From: Bacillus sp. RO1
GTDB lineage: Bacteria > Bacillota > Bacilli > Bacillales > Bacillaceae_I
Length of the DNA stretch: 64,000 nucleotides
NCBI RefSeq assembly: GCF_012524115.1
Contig: NZ_JAAZWB010000062.1
Location: forward strand, 59,306 to 123,305
Direction: 5' to 3'
The notes under the pieces: model-generated
What the model saw: only the letters and a program-made list of their open reading frames with translations
Told to the model about the DNA's origin: nothing
The model's database searches: none
Program-made: the position numbers and the translations under genes
Part shown: one piece after another, positions 17,830 through 25,557 of the stretch
How positions within the stretch are numbered: the stretch's first letter is position 1
Layout: each line of letters opens with the position of its first letter

Positions 17830-18144
17830 CTATAATTTTGCATTTCTTGTATTTCTTTTTAACAGCTCTCTTGTAACGGATTCAATGTCTTCACAACAAA
17901 TATACGTTACTTCCGCAGGCATTCTCATTGGAGTAACCATTCCGTCCTCTAATAATGTTACACAACAAGTTTTAGGATCGAATGCTTTAATTTCAACCTC
18001 AGTAAATTCATATCCAGATTTTGTTCTGATGGTTACAGTTTCTCCTACTAACTCAGCAATCTTTTTACAGATACATTTGTTAGTTCTGCTGTGTTTATTA
18101 CAGAAGCCACAATCTTTACTTCTTTCTACAAATACACTACCCAT
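17830..18144 (-). CDS. Cys-rich small protein, probable spore coat component
   Basis: 104 residues with paired cysteines near the start (CGFC, CIC) and two CC pairs (TCCVTLL, ICCED) around a beta-rich middle (VGETVTIRTKSGYEFTEVEIKAFDP). No signal peptide or membrane segment. AAAAAGGAGGTTT precedes the ATG. I do not recognise the family. Cysteine richness and neighbours suggest a cross-linked coat or exosporium protein. Confidence 0.6.
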   Translation of the reverse strand: MGSVFVERSKDCGFCNKHSRTNKCICKKIAELVGETVTIRTKSGYEFTEVEIKAFDPKTCCVTLLEDGMVTPMRMPAEVTYICCEDIESVTRELLKRNTRNAKL

Positions 18145-18253
18145 ATTTTAAACCTCCTTTTTCTTGATTAATAATAATGTATTCATAGGAAGCTTTATTG
18201 TACGGGCTAATCACTTAATGAATAAGCCTTTTTATTTTTAGAAATCTTACTCG

Positions 18254-19018
18254 TTACACTTGAACGATAATCTTGTTGAGTGCGGCTGTATTTTCTTTTA
18301 CATTGCTTCCGTAGATAAAGGCTTCTACTGTAACTCTTCCTTTAAAGTCATTTTTGTTGACCATCAATTCTATGCCCTTCAAACTCATGGTGGTTTGTCT
18401 TGGTAGATTTGCATGTTGAGAAGGGCGAATCCAGTACTCTCCATCGTTTAGTATTTTGTTTCTCCAGTCTTCAATGGCGTAGATCCATTCAGCAGCAGGT
18501 TTTAGTTTCTCACTATCTTGTATTAGTTTTGGGTTGGCTATTTTTGCTGATAGGTTCACTTGTTTAAGGGGTTTTACTCTAATGCATAATAGTAGGTCTT
18601 CAACATCTATATCCCCGTTATTAACAAGGTTCAAGTCGCTTATTACCGTTATTTCTGCTTCGCCCTCCATTGGAAAAAGTATGGAATGATTGAAATAAGC
18701 AAAGTAAGATAAAGTTTCAATTGGAGAAGTGTTGACTATGTGATGCGTGTCTGTTGGTTCTACATCTTGATTAAGTGCTTTTTCTTCTTCCAGTTGTACC
18801 TCTAATTCCAATATTTTATTATTAAGAACCTTCAATTGATGGATGTAAGAGTTTTTTACTTCTTTTCTCATATCCATTAGTTTTGATTGCAAGAAATTAT
18901 TACGAATTTTTTCCTTTTCTAAAAACAATTCCATTTCTTCTAATTTATTCTTATATTTTTCTACCTCTGATTTGTAGTGGATAACCTGTTGTTGCATTCT
19001 TAATACATTGTCATTCAT
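18254..19018 (-). CDS. Coiled-coil plus beta-domain protein, probable coat-associated
   Basis: 254 residues. Residues 1-85 are a continuous heptad-rich, Lys/Glu-dense coiled coil. Residues ~100-254 are beta-rich with hydrophobic strands (GEAEITVISDLNLVNNG, DLLLCIRVKPL, GRVTVEAFIYGS). The second half ends in a strand-like IIVQV. It has no signal peptide. AAAGGAGG precedes the ATG and a SigK-like -10 (CATAGAATA) lies in the leader. Function unknown; the position within a coat block suggests a structural role. Confidence 0.6.
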   Translation of the reverse strand: MNDNVLRMQQQVIHYKSEVEKYKNKLEEMELFLEKEKIRNNFLQSKLMDMRKEVKNSYIHQLKVLNNKILELEVQLEEEKALNQDVEPTDTHHIVNTSPIETLSYFAYFNHSILFPMEGEAEITVISDLNLVNNGDIDVEDLLLCIRVKPLKQVNLSAKIANPKLIQDSEKLKPAAEWIYAIEDWRNKILNDGEYWIRPSQHANLPRQTTMSLKGIELMVNKNDFKGRVTVEAFIYGSNVKENTAALNKIIVQV

Positions 19019-19038
19019 ATATGGAACCTCCTTTGAAA

Positions 19039-19047
19039 TATTCTATG
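19039..19047 (-). promoter_or_regulatory. SigK-like -10 of the coiled-coil/beta gene
   Basis: On the minus strand, CATAGAATA fits CATANNNTA, ~20 bp before the start codon. AC is not at the ideal distance. Confidence 0.35.
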
Positions 19048-19075
19048 CAGTGAAAAGGGTGTCCAATGTGATATG

Positions 19076-19116
19076 TAAAAACAGCCAGAAATTCAGTTAA
19101 CTGAAATTTTGGCTGT
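19076..19116 (-). terminator. Terminator of the 19148-19870 gene
   Basis: A long imperfect hairpin (ACAGCCA...TGGCTGT, with ATTTCAGTTAACTGAA at its tip) is followed on the minus strand by TTTTTA. Confidence 0.8.
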
Positions 19117-19147
19117 TCGTCATTATTTATTGGAATTGAGGCAGATA

Positions 19148-19870
19148 TTATCTTTTTCTTCTATGTGCTGGAAATACTTCTGGACATTGTGGCGGAAATT
19201 CTTTTGGAGGGCATAGTACGCCTTCAATGATTTCTTCACGTGGTCTGCAGATTTTTGCTTCGATTTCTAATTTGACATCAGCTTCCATTTGTACGTCTAA
19301 GCATAATAATAAGTTGATATCTAACTGTGAAAGGTCAGAGGTAACAATTAGATTAGAATCGCAATCAAAGAATGTTACGTGGCAATCCAACTCTGTTCCT
19401 TCTGGTGCACATAGTAAGAATGTTTGGATGTTTGCGAATGGGATTGGCTCAGAGCAGCATAAAACTGTACCGCTGTCATCTACAATATGCACTGTTACAT
19501 AGCCCTTGATAAGGACTTTGACACGTTGAAGAGTAACTTCTGTACCATCTGGTAGCTCAACCTCTACTTCTGTACGGCCGCCTGCCTGATCGACTTCCTT
19601 ACAAACAAAATTCTTGTGATGACGATGCTTGAAGTGTGCCTTTGTATCGATTTTGTGACCATGCTCATCAGATAAGAAGCATACTACAGACAATGGACCG
19701 ATTTTTTTATCACATAAAATGTCTGCAATGTCAGCATCATCTACACATTTAAAAAGGTCATCAAGTTCTGTTTTACAGATAGGTTTTAGTGCTACATCTA
19801 TTTGACGAGTAACCCAGTCGTAAACTTTACGAGTCTTAATACAGACTCTTTCAGTTTCGTTATGACTCAC
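19148..19870 (-). CDS. Spore-coat-type protein with SPOCS-like C-terminal domain
   Basis: 240 residues. An N-terminal segment (VCIKTRKVYDWVTRQ), a His/Cys-rich middle (HKIDTKAHFKHRHHKNFVC) and a beta-rich domain at ~115-210 (VLIKGYVTVHIVDDSG, PIPFANIQTFLLCAPEGTELDCHV, DVKLEIEAKICRPREE). That domain resembles the SPOCS/DUF3794 fold found in SipL and other coat proteins. The N-terminus and C-terminal domain are both shared with the larger protein at 39489-40457. A SigK-type promoter and GGAGGAG site precede it. No signal peptide; probably a mother-cell-made coat or exosporium protein. Confidence 0.68.
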   Translation of the reverse strand: MSHNETERVCIKTRKVYDWVTRQIDVALKPICKTELDDLFKCVDDADIADILCDKKIGPLSVVCFLSDEHGHKIDTKAHFKHRHHKNFVCKEVDQAGGRTEVEVELPDGTEVTLQRVKVLIKGYVTVHIVDDSGTVLCCSEPIPFANIQTFLLCAPEGTELDCHVTFFDCDSNLIVTSDLSQLDINLLLCLDVQMEADVKLEIEAKICRPREEIIEGVLCPPKEFPPQCPEVFPAHRRKR

Positions 19871-19920
19871 TTAAAACTCCTCCTATACATTTATTACCCA
19901 TTTGGGTTACGGGACTACTG

Positions 19921-19947
19921 TATAGTATGAATTTGGTGGGTAAGTGT
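19921..19947 (-). promoter_or_regulatory. SigK-type promoter of the SPOCS-like coat gene
   Basis: Minus strand: AC, a 16-bp spacer and CATACTATA, an exact match to AC-N16-CATANNNTA, ~50 bp before the start codon. Confidence 0.65.
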
Positions 19948-20046
19948 GCCGAGACAATAACCCAAATTTTATTTTTGAATTAGATTGTCATATTTCCCGA
20001 ACTTATGGAATTACTTTTATAAGGGAGAGTTTTAGGGGGGAAAAGC

Positions 20047-20748
20047 ATGAAGAGCATTAAAAACGACGAAAAAATTATCTTACAGCAAAAGATTATTCAT
20101 TTAGGTGCAGAAGTAAAGCGCCTAACAGCAGATGTAAAACGGCTTAATAGCAAGTCTCTCTTGAAAAATATTGAAAAGCAAAAAGATGAATATGAAATTA
20201 AAATTCATTTTCTTAAGGATCAACTTGAGAAATTGCAGGAAGAGGGAAATGAAAAGGTCTCCAAGCTTCAAGGAGAGATTGCACAATATAAGGGGGAGCT
20301 TGCAAAACAAAAAGAAGAGCATCAAGGGAAGTTAGTAACAATCAGCAAAGAGGTACATCACTTAAAGCAAGAATATGATCAAGCGATGAAGGAAAATAAG
20401 ATACTTCATTCTGAGCTAGCAACATTAAAGAAGGAACTGGATAAACAGAGCACGATTAATATGGACCTTGAGAAAGAGTACGAAATGGTGAAAGAAACAG
20501 TCAAGGGTTTGTTGGTCAAAATTGAAAGCTCTAATCAGGCTCAGGAAGGATACCACAAAATAGCAGAAGTTAATAATGAGTTGGAACTGGAGAATCAGAA
20601 CTTGAGGAAGATAATTGCAGAATTAGAAGAGGAGATCAACACTCAATCTACGACTAATTTAGAAGAAAAGAAACCTTCTACTCAAATTCCAGAGGAAGAT
20701 CCGCGAATTCAATCTTGGTTCTATAATAATGTGAAAAAAGACACATAA
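20047..20748 (+). CDS. Long coiled-coil protein
   Basis: 233 residues, almost entirely Lys/Glu/Gln-rich heptads from residue 10 to ~200, ending in a short tail (DPRIQSWFYNNVK). No signal peptide or membrane segment. GGGGGGAAAAGC lies before the ATG. It is divergent from the SPOCS-like coat gene. Function unknown; a scaffold or spacer in the spore envelope is plausible from context. Confidence 0.65.
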   Translation: MKSIKNDEKIILQQKIIHLGAEVKRLTADVKRLNSKSLLKNIEKQKDEYEIKIHFLKDQLEKLQEEGNEKVSKLQGEIAQYKGELAKQKEEHQGKLVTISKEVHHLKQEYDQAMKENKILHSELATLKKELDKQSTINMDLEKEYEMVKETVKGLLVKIESSNQAQEGYHKIAEVNNELELENQNLRKIIAELEEEINTQSTTNLEEKKPSTQIPEEDPRIQSWFYNNVKKDT

Positions 20749-20777
20749 GCCTATATGAGTGATGATAGATGCGGAAA

Positions 20778-20804
20778 ACCTTTTTGTCGAGAGTGCATAA
20801 GATA
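20778..20804 (+). promoter_or_regulatory. SigK-type promoter of the 50-residue protein
   Basis: AC (20778-20779), 16-bp spacer, CATAAGATA (20796-20804), an exact AC-N16-CATANNNTA match, 36 bp before the ATG. Confidence 0.6.
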
Positions 20805-20840
20805 AAGTATCTTATACTACGAACAAATTGGAGGTCGCAT

Positions 20841-20993
20841 ATGAACTACTATCATTATTCAGGCCAACCCAAACCTACATCTGGTCAGATGAAAGTGATT
20901 TCTTCAAGTAATAATTCCGCTTCATCAAACAAGAAAAAGAAATCCTCCGGTTGTGGCTGCGGTAAAAAAGTAAAAGTTATTCAGGAAGATTAA
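20841..20993 (+). CDS. Small spore-type protein with CGCGKK motif
   Basis: 50 residues: a Tyr/His start (MNYYHYSGQPKP), a Ser/Asn-rich middle and a basic C-terminus with SSGCGCGKKVKV. Such short Tyr- and Cys-containing basic proteins are typical of spore coats. The ATG at 20841 has GGAGG 6 bp upstream, so the longer in-frame reading from 20769 is rejected. The gene has its own SigK-type promoter. Family not recognised. Confidence 0.6.
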   Translation: MNYYHYSGQPKPTSGQMKVISSSNNSASSNKKKKSSGCGCGKKVKVIQED

Positions 20994-21052
20994 TTTAATT
21001 ACTACTATTTCCCTCTTTCATACATATCATCATTATGAAAGGGGGAATTTTT

Positions 21053-21406
21053 TTGCTTGAAAACTGGTTTTGGTTTCTTTTGCTTGGACTTGCCAGTTTC
21101 CGTTTAACAAGGCTCATCGTATTGGATAAGATTGCAGGTTTTATCCGGAAGCCTTTTATGGAAGAAATAGAGGAAAAGAATGATAAAGGAGAAATTGAGG
21201 AATATATCATCATTAAAGGAAAAGGGCTCAGACGCTGGATTGGGGAACTACTCAGCTGTTACTGGTGTACAGGGGTTTGGGTTACAACAGGCTTGTTTTT
21301 TTTGGTCACTTTTAACCCCTTATTAGGGAAACCAGTACTGATTATTTTTGGTGCTGCTGGTGTAGCGGGAATACTAGAAGGCATTCTGGCAAAAATCATT
21401 GATTAA
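21053..21406 (+). CDS. DUF1360 membrane protein (YngL-like)
   Basis: About 117 residues with two hydrophobic segments (WFWFLLLGLASFRLTRL near the start and a C-terminal GLFFLVTF...ILIFGAAGVAGILE) and the conserved SCYWCTGVW motif of DUF1360. A TTG at 21053 is taken as start because AAAGGGGG sits 7 bp before it. Its own terminator separates it from the spoVA operon. Several DUF1360 genes occur in sporulation contexts; function unknown. Confidence 0.75.
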   Translation: MLENWFWFLLLGLASFRLTRLIVLDKIAGFIRKPFMEEIEEKNDKGEIEEYIIIKGKGLRRWIGELLSCYWCTGVWVTTGLFFLVTFNPLLGKPVLIIFGAAGVAGILEGILAKIID

Positions 21407-21410
21407 ATGT

Positions 21411-21434
21411 GGCTCTCCTTATGGAGGGCCTTTT
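21411..21434 (+). terminator. Rho-independent terminator of the DUF1360 gene
   Basis: GGCTCTCC / GGAGGGCC stem with a TTAT loop followed by TTTT. Confidence 0.75.
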
Positions 21435-21516
21435 AAAGTGGAGTTTTCTATACATAATTTTAAGAACAGATATAAATATTAAGAGATAGAGTGTGGAAGT
21501 AAAAAGAGGTGATGAA

Positions 21517-21969
21517 ATGAAAACGGTGGCGTTTGTAATCCTAGTGAGTGTGTCAGTTTGCCTGTTGGGTGCCTGCGGGCAAGGTGAGGTTAAAGAAAGA
21601 GTCGAGGACACTGTTATGAGGACTTCTAACGAACAAAAGGAGAAATCAGACAAAGAACAACGGGCAGAAGAGATTGCGAAGGATTTTAAAGAGGTCAAAG
21701 GTGCTGTGGCTTACGACACGGAAGATGAGTTGGTGGTTGCTTTTCATGTGACACAGTATCAGAAATTTTTCACGGAAAAGATTGAGAAGAAAGTGAAAAA
21801 GGCATTGGAAAAAGAATTTCCAGACGAAAATGTGGTCGTGTCTCATGATTTAAAGATCCGCCTTGAGATTGAAAGGCTTAGAAGAGATGTCGAGCAGAAG
21901 CAGATTTCAGAAAAGGAACTGGAAAAGCGCATTAAGAAAATGAAGACTTTACGAGAAGAAAAAGCATAG
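21517..21969 (+). CDS. YhcN/YlaJ-type sporulation lipoprotein
   Basis: 150 residues. The ATG at 21517 is 5 bp after AGAGGTGA and gives a lipoprotein signal (FVILVSVSVCLLGAC) with lipidated Cys. The mature part is highly charged and ends in a coiled helix (RLRRDVEQKQISEKELEKRIKKMK). The AYDTEDELVVAFHV and HDLKIRLEI strands resemble the YhcN/YlaJ family. It is the first gene of the spoVA operon, 13 bp before spoVAC, where a gene of this family also stands in spoVA-2mob operons. Confidence 0.8.
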   Translation: MKTVAFVILVSVSVCLLGACGQGEVKERVEDTVMRTSNEQKEKSDKEQRAEEIAKDFKEVKGAVAYDTEDELVVAFHVTQYQKFFTEKIEKKVKKALEKEFPDENVVVSHDLKIRLEIERLRRDVEQKQISEKELEKRIKKMKTLREEKA

Positions 21970-21982
21970 GAGGTGTCGATAG

Positions 21983-22459
21983 ATGAGTAATAAAGATAAA
22001 CAACTCACACCAGAACAGAAAACCTATCAGGAGTTTGAACAAACCCTGGAGTTAAAGCGTCCGGTATGGAAAAACTGCATCATAGCTTTTCTGGTGGGTG
22101 GCCTCTTTTGTATAGTGGGACAGGCAATTCAATTGATGTACATATACTTTTTTAATTTTACTGAAGTAACGGCAGGGAACCCTACTGTTGCTACGATGAT
22201 CTTTATTGCGATGTTGCTTACAGGATTTGGAGTATATGACCGGATTGCGCAGTTTGCAGGAGCGGGGAGTGCGGTTCCTGTCACAGGATTCGGAAATGCC
22301 GTCATTTCCGCATGCATTGAACATAAGACGGAGGGTTACGTACTTGGAGTAGGATCCAATATGTTTAAGCTTGCGGGATCAGTTATTTTGTTTGGCGTAT
22401 TTTCGGCCTTTGTGGTCGCACTGGTAAAGACAATTGTGGTCTCGTTAGGAGGGTTCTGA
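21983..22459 (+). CDS. spoVAC: SpoVAC, spore DPA channel membrane protein
   Basis: 158 residues with four hydrophobic segments and the family motifs FLVGGLFCIVGQ, LTGFGVYDRIAQFAGAGSAVPVTGFGN and GSNMFKLAGSVILFGV. SpoVAC acts in the inner spore membrane as part of the channel moving Ca-dipicolinate. AGGAGGTG precedes the ATG. Its stop codon overlaps the spoVAD start. Confidence 0.95.
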   Translation: MSNKDKQLTPEQKTYQEFEQTLELKRPVWKNCIIAFLVGGLFCIVGQAIQLMYIYFFNFTEVTAGNPTVATMIFIAMLLTGFGVYDRIAQFAGAGSAVPVTGFGNAVISACIEHKTEGYVLGVGSNMFKLAGSVILFGVFSAFVVALVKTIVVSLGGF

Positions 22460-23478
22460 TGCTACAGGGAAAACAATCATGGATTTTTGCCAATAAACCA
22501 GTAATTACGTCAAGTGCTGCAATTGGCGGCCCTTTTGAAGCGAATGGTTTGCTTGCTAATGATTTTGATAAGTTACATAAAGACTTATGGCTGGAACAGG
22601 ATAGCTATGAAAAGGCACACCGGGTTTTGCTGGAGGAAGCATGTGAGACTGCAATTAAGAAGGCAGGTTTGGAACTGTCGGATGTTCAATTTTTGCTTGC
22701 AGGAGATTTAATCAATCAGATGACCCCCTCCAATTTTGCGGCTGAGGCGTTGGAAGTGCCGTACATTGGGGTGTTCGGGGCGTGCTCTACATCAATGGAA
22801 GGGTTGGCGCTAGCTAGCTTCCTGGTGAACTATGGTGGAGCAAAGTACTGTTTAACGGGTGCTTCGAGCCATAATTCGGCTGTAGAGAAGCAATTTCGTT
22901 ATCCAACGGAATATGGTGGTCAAAAACCTCCGACAGCACAGTGGACCGTAACAGGTGCTGGGGTAGGACTTGTGAGCAATGTCGGAGTAGGGCCGCAGGT
23001 TACTTCCGCTACGATCGGAAAAGTAATTAATATGGGGCTTACGGATCCATTTAACATGGGAGGAGCAATGGCTCCTGCTGCAGTAGATACAATTGAGGCG
23101 CATTTTAAAGATACAGGTAGGGATCCATCTTACTATGATCTGATTGCAACAGGGGATCTTGGACAAATTGGTCGTGAGGTTTCGCTGGAGTTACTGAAGG
23201 AAAAAGGGTTGCAGATAAGTGACGAGCAATATCAGGATTGTGGTTTGATGATTTATGATAAGGGCCAGCCGGTACTTGCCGGAGGAAGTGGTGCGGGTTG
23301 TTCAGCGGTGGTTTTATATGGACACCTGTTGAATGAGATGAAAAAAGGAACTTACAAGCGGATCTTGCTTGTAGCTACAGGCGCATTACTTTCTCCGATT
23401 TCTTTTCAACAAAAGGAATCGATCCCATGTATTGCTCATGCAGTGTCCATTGAGTTGGGGATGGGGGGTGTCAGCTGA
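22459..23478 (+). CDS. spoVAD: SpoVAD, thiolase-fold DPA-binding protein
   Basis: 339 residues resembling ketoacyl synthases: FAAEALEVPYIGVFGACSTSMEGLALAS, SHNSAVEKQFRYPTEYGGQKPPTAQWTVTGAG and ATGDLGQIG. SpoVAD binds dipicolinic acid on the inner spore membrane. Coupled by one-base stop/start overlaps on both sides (TGATG). Confidence 0.96.
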   Translation: MLQGKQSWIFANKPVITSSAAIGGPFEANGLLANDFDKLHKDLWLEQDSYEKAHRVLLEEACETAIKKAGLELSDVQFLLAGDLINQMTPSNFAAEALEVPYIGVFGACSTSMEGLALASFLVNYGGAKYCLTGASSHNSAVEKQFRYPTEYGGQKPPTAQWTVTGAGVGLVSNVGVGPQVTSATIGKVINMGLTDPFNMGGAMAPAAVDTIEAHFKDTGRDPSYYDLIATGDLGQIGREVSLELLKEKGLQISDEQYQDCGLMIYDKGQPVLAGGSGAGCSAVVLYGHLLNEMKKGTYKRILLVATGALLSPISFQQKESIPCIAHAVSIELGMGGVS

Positions 23479-23834
23479 TGTTATTGTCGTTTTTTTGGGC
23501 GTTTGTTGTGGGAGGGCTTATCTGTGTCATTGGTCAAATTATGTTCGATGTATTTAAATTAACTCCTGCCCATACGTTGAGTGCATTGGTTGTTGCGGGT
23601 GCTGTACTAGATGGAATGGGGCTATATGAGCCTTTGATAGCCTTTGCAGGAGCAGGTGCGACGGTTCCCATTACGAGCTTTGGGAATGCGTTGGTACATG
23701 GTGCATTGGAAGAGGCGCAAAAGCACGGGCTTGTTGGTGTTCTTACAGGGATGTTTGAAGTTACAAGTTCTGGTATTTCTGCCGCAATTGTGTTCGGTTT
23801 TATCGGTGCACTGTTATTTAAACCGAAAGGGTAA
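23478..23834 (+). CDS. spoVAEb: SpoVAEb, spore DPA channel membrane protein
   Basis: 118 residues, three to four hydrophobic segments, FVVGGLICVIGQ, AGAVLDGMGLYEPLIAFAGAGATVPITSFGNALVHGA and GMFEVTSSGISAAIVFGF. It is similar in plan to SpoVAC. Starts one base inside the spoVAD stop. Confidence 0.94.
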   Translation: MLLSFFWAFVVGGLICVIGQIMFDVFKLTPAHTLSALVVAGAVLDGMGLYEPLIAFAGAGATVPITSFGNALVHGALEEAQKHGLVGVLTGMFEVTSSGISAAIVFGFIGALLFKPKG

Positions 23835-23850
23835 GGAGGAATTGTTTGTA

Positions 23851-24027
23851 GTGGATGAAAAAATGATGCTTACTTATAACCGGGCAAGTTTGAAGATGAT
23901 ACGAAACAATCTTCAAGTCTATGCAGTGGAAGCAAGTGACTCGGTCGCTCAAAACACCTATCACGAATCGATGATGAAAATCGACGACCTCCTTGCTAAC
24001 ATTGATTTGAAACTTAAGGAAATTTAA
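23851..24027 (+). CDS. DUF1657-type small protein of the spoVA operon
   Basis: 58 residues from a GTG at 23851, about 11 bp after AAGGAGGA (a TTG at 23842 would be too close). The helical pattern (RASLKMIRNNLQVYAVEASDSVAQNTYHESMMKIDDLL, read in parts) fits DUF1657, a family associated with spoVA-2mob operons. Sixteen bp after spoVAEb. Confidence 0.7.
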   Translation: MDEKMMLTYNRASLKMIRNNLQVYAVEASDSVAQNTYHESMMKIDDLLANIDLKLKEI

Positions 24028-24060
24028 TAATTCAGAGTTGTGAGTGAAGAGGTGTGTTTG

Positions 24061-24921
24061 TTGCCGCAGTGGATAGAGATTGTTGTAAGGTCTTTTGCAA
24101 TCATTATTGGGCTGTTTTTGATTACGAAGCTTTTGGGGAAAAAGCAGCTGTCAAAGCTGTCTTTTTTTGAGTATATTGTTGGCATTACGGTGGGAGATAT
24201 TGCAGGGACATTGTCGATGGATAGGGATCTGAATTTAACGAACGGTGTGACAAGTATATTGGTTTGGTCTCTTTTTCCGCTTGTGACCTCACAAATCTCC
24301 CTTCGAAATAAAAAGTTCCGAGATTTTGTGGAAGGAAATGCAACGGTGTTTGTTCGGGATGGAAAAATTATGGAACATAATCTGAAGAAAGAAAAGTACA
24401 CTATAGATGAGTTTCTTGAGCAGTTGCGTAAGAAAGATATTTTTTCCGTGGATGACATCGAGTTTGCGACACTTGAGTCAAATGGTGATTTAAGTGTGCT
24501 ATTGAAAAAAGAAAAGCAACCTGCTACATACGGTGATTTGCATCCTGACATTCCAGATCAGATAGAGCCACAAACGGTGATTATGGACGGGGAAATCTTA
24601 GACGAGCCCCTCTCTCAAATAGGTTTAAACCGGGCTTGGCTAGATGCGGAACTTGAGAAACGGAATGTCCTTTTAGATAATGTGTTCCTCGCTCAAGTGA
24701 ATGCTTGGGGAGAAATGAGCGTAGATTTATATAATGATCATTTAAAAGCCGCGCCGTTTAAAGAAAAGATATTGACACTTGTGACGCTTGAAAAATGTAT
24801 TTCTGATTTTTCGTTTCTAAGCGTTACAGCTAGTTCGGCCGAAAACCGCTCATCTTATCAGAGTGCTATGACTAGTCTGGAAGAGCTTAGCAGGAAGCTG
24901 CGCCCATTATTGAAGGGTTAA
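24061..24921 (+). CDS. DUF421 (YetF-type) membrane protein with C-terminal DUF1657-like region
   Basis: About 286 residues: three N-terminal membrane helices with GKKQLSKLSFFEYIVGITVGDIAG, the soluble DUF421 domain (FVEGNATVFVRDGKI, TIDEFLEQLRKKDIFSVDDIEFATLESNGDLSVL), a linker, and a final ~60 residues like DUF1657. This DUF421-DUF1657 fusion is a hallmark of the spoVA-2mob operon. A TTG at 24061 is preferred since AAGAGGTG is 6 bp upstream; 24058 is possible. The terminator stem overlaps the stop codon. Confidence 0.8.
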   Translation: MPQWIEIVVRSFAIIIGLFLITKLLGKKQLSKLSFFEYIVGITVGDIAGTLSMDRDLNLTNGVTSILVWSLFPLVTSQISLRNKKFRDFVEGNATVFVRDGKIMEHNLKKEKYTIDEFLEQLRKKDIFSVDDIEFATLESNGDLSVLLKKEKQPATYGDLHPDIPDQIEPQTVIMDGEILDEPLSQIGLNRAWLDAELEKRNVLLDNVFLAQVNAWGEMSVDLYNDHLKAAPFKEKILTLVTLEKCISDFSFLSVTASSAENRSSYQSAMTSLEELSRKLRPLLKG

Positions 24922-24938
24922 GCTTCCTGTTTTTTTTT
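24891..24938 (+). terminator. Terminator of the spoVA operon
   Basis: CAGGAAGCT within the last codons pairs with AGCTTCCTG after the stop, followed by nine T residues. Confidence 0.85.
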
Positions 24939-24968
24939 CATTCATATAATAGCTTGAGGTGAAATGAG

Positions 24969-25208
24969 ATGAGCGAATTTGATTTTGGGGAAGAACATTT
25001 AAAGTTTCTTTTTGAACGGTGGAAGGTTGATGAAGGGATCTCTGAGGCAGGTAAACAGGCAAAAATAAATATTAGTACTGCAGACGAAGGATTCATGTAT
25101 CTGCAGCAGCTAGAAGCCAGAATGAATAAATACATTGGAAATTTGGAGCGGTGGATGGAAGGGAAAGCTAGTACTGTTGGGCCTGATTTAGAGGATGACG
25201 AAGAGTGA
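24969..25208 (+). CDS. Uncharacterised small acidic protein
   Basis: 79 residues, acidic and helical (FDFGEEHLKFLFERWKVDEG, with DLEDDEE at the C-terminus). GAGGTGA lies before the ATG. It follows the spoVA terminator. Family not recognised. Confidence 0.55.
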   Translation: MSEFDFGEEHLKFLFERWKVDEGISEAGKQAKINISTADEGFMYLQQLEARMNKYIGNLERWMEGKASTVGPDLEDDEE

Positions 25209-25274
25209 GTTTTTTATTTTTGTATTTTTGTATTTGCGGAGGGAGATCCCTTCGTTTTTTGTTTTTTTGAAAGT

Positions 25275-25385
25275 GGTAGAAGGGTTTCTTTAAACGGTAA
25301 AAGGTGATTTGAGGAAGATAGAAGCTACAGGGTAAACGGTAGAACTGACGCCGGGAAATGTAGTAGGTAACTTGGGAAATGTAGA
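25275..25385. repeat. Phased array of six GGTA-type motifs at exactly 21 bp
   Basis: The T of a (G/T)(G/A)TA(G/A)A motif falls at 25277, 25298, 25319, 25340, 25361 and 25382, every 21 bp. The best units read AAACGGTAGAA or AAACGGTAAAA. The spacer sequence is not conserved. Downstream (25481-25507) a composite of GCCCGTAAAA, GCGCCC and ACCGTTTT carries elements of this array and of the TCGCCCG arrays. Confidence 0.75.
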
Positions 25386-25498
25386 AGCACATATACATCA
25401 TGTTAAAACTAAACTTAATATACTCCGCCAGATCCTCCCGATCCACACTCACTAAAAAAAAATCCGCAAAACTGCACATTGCCCGTAAAAGCGCCCAT

Positions 25499-25525
25499 AC
25501 CGTTTTTTGAAAAGTACATATAGTA
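25499..25525 (+). promoter_or_regulatory. SigK-type promoter of yjcZ
   Basis: AC (25499-25500), 16-bp spacer, CATATAGTA (25517-25525): an exact AC-N16-CATANNNTA match, 32 bp before the ATG. Confidence 0.6.
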
Positions 25526-25557
25526 ATAGGGAATCTTCATTAAGGAGGTGCGAGATT

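Larger units (their letters stand above)
25209..25557. other. Gene-free interval with a 21-bp phased array and a SigK-type promoter
   Basis: No supported gene. A minus-strand frame across 25168-25479 reads as a seven-residue repeat only because the DNA repeats every 21 bp; it has no ribosome binding site. Confidence 0.6.

Noticed and set aside
25168..25479. Minus-strand ORF with a seven-residue FY-type repeat
   Set aside because: The peptide repeat simply mirrors the 21-bp DNA period, there is no ribosome binding site, and the related arrays have 20-bp steps that cannot code.
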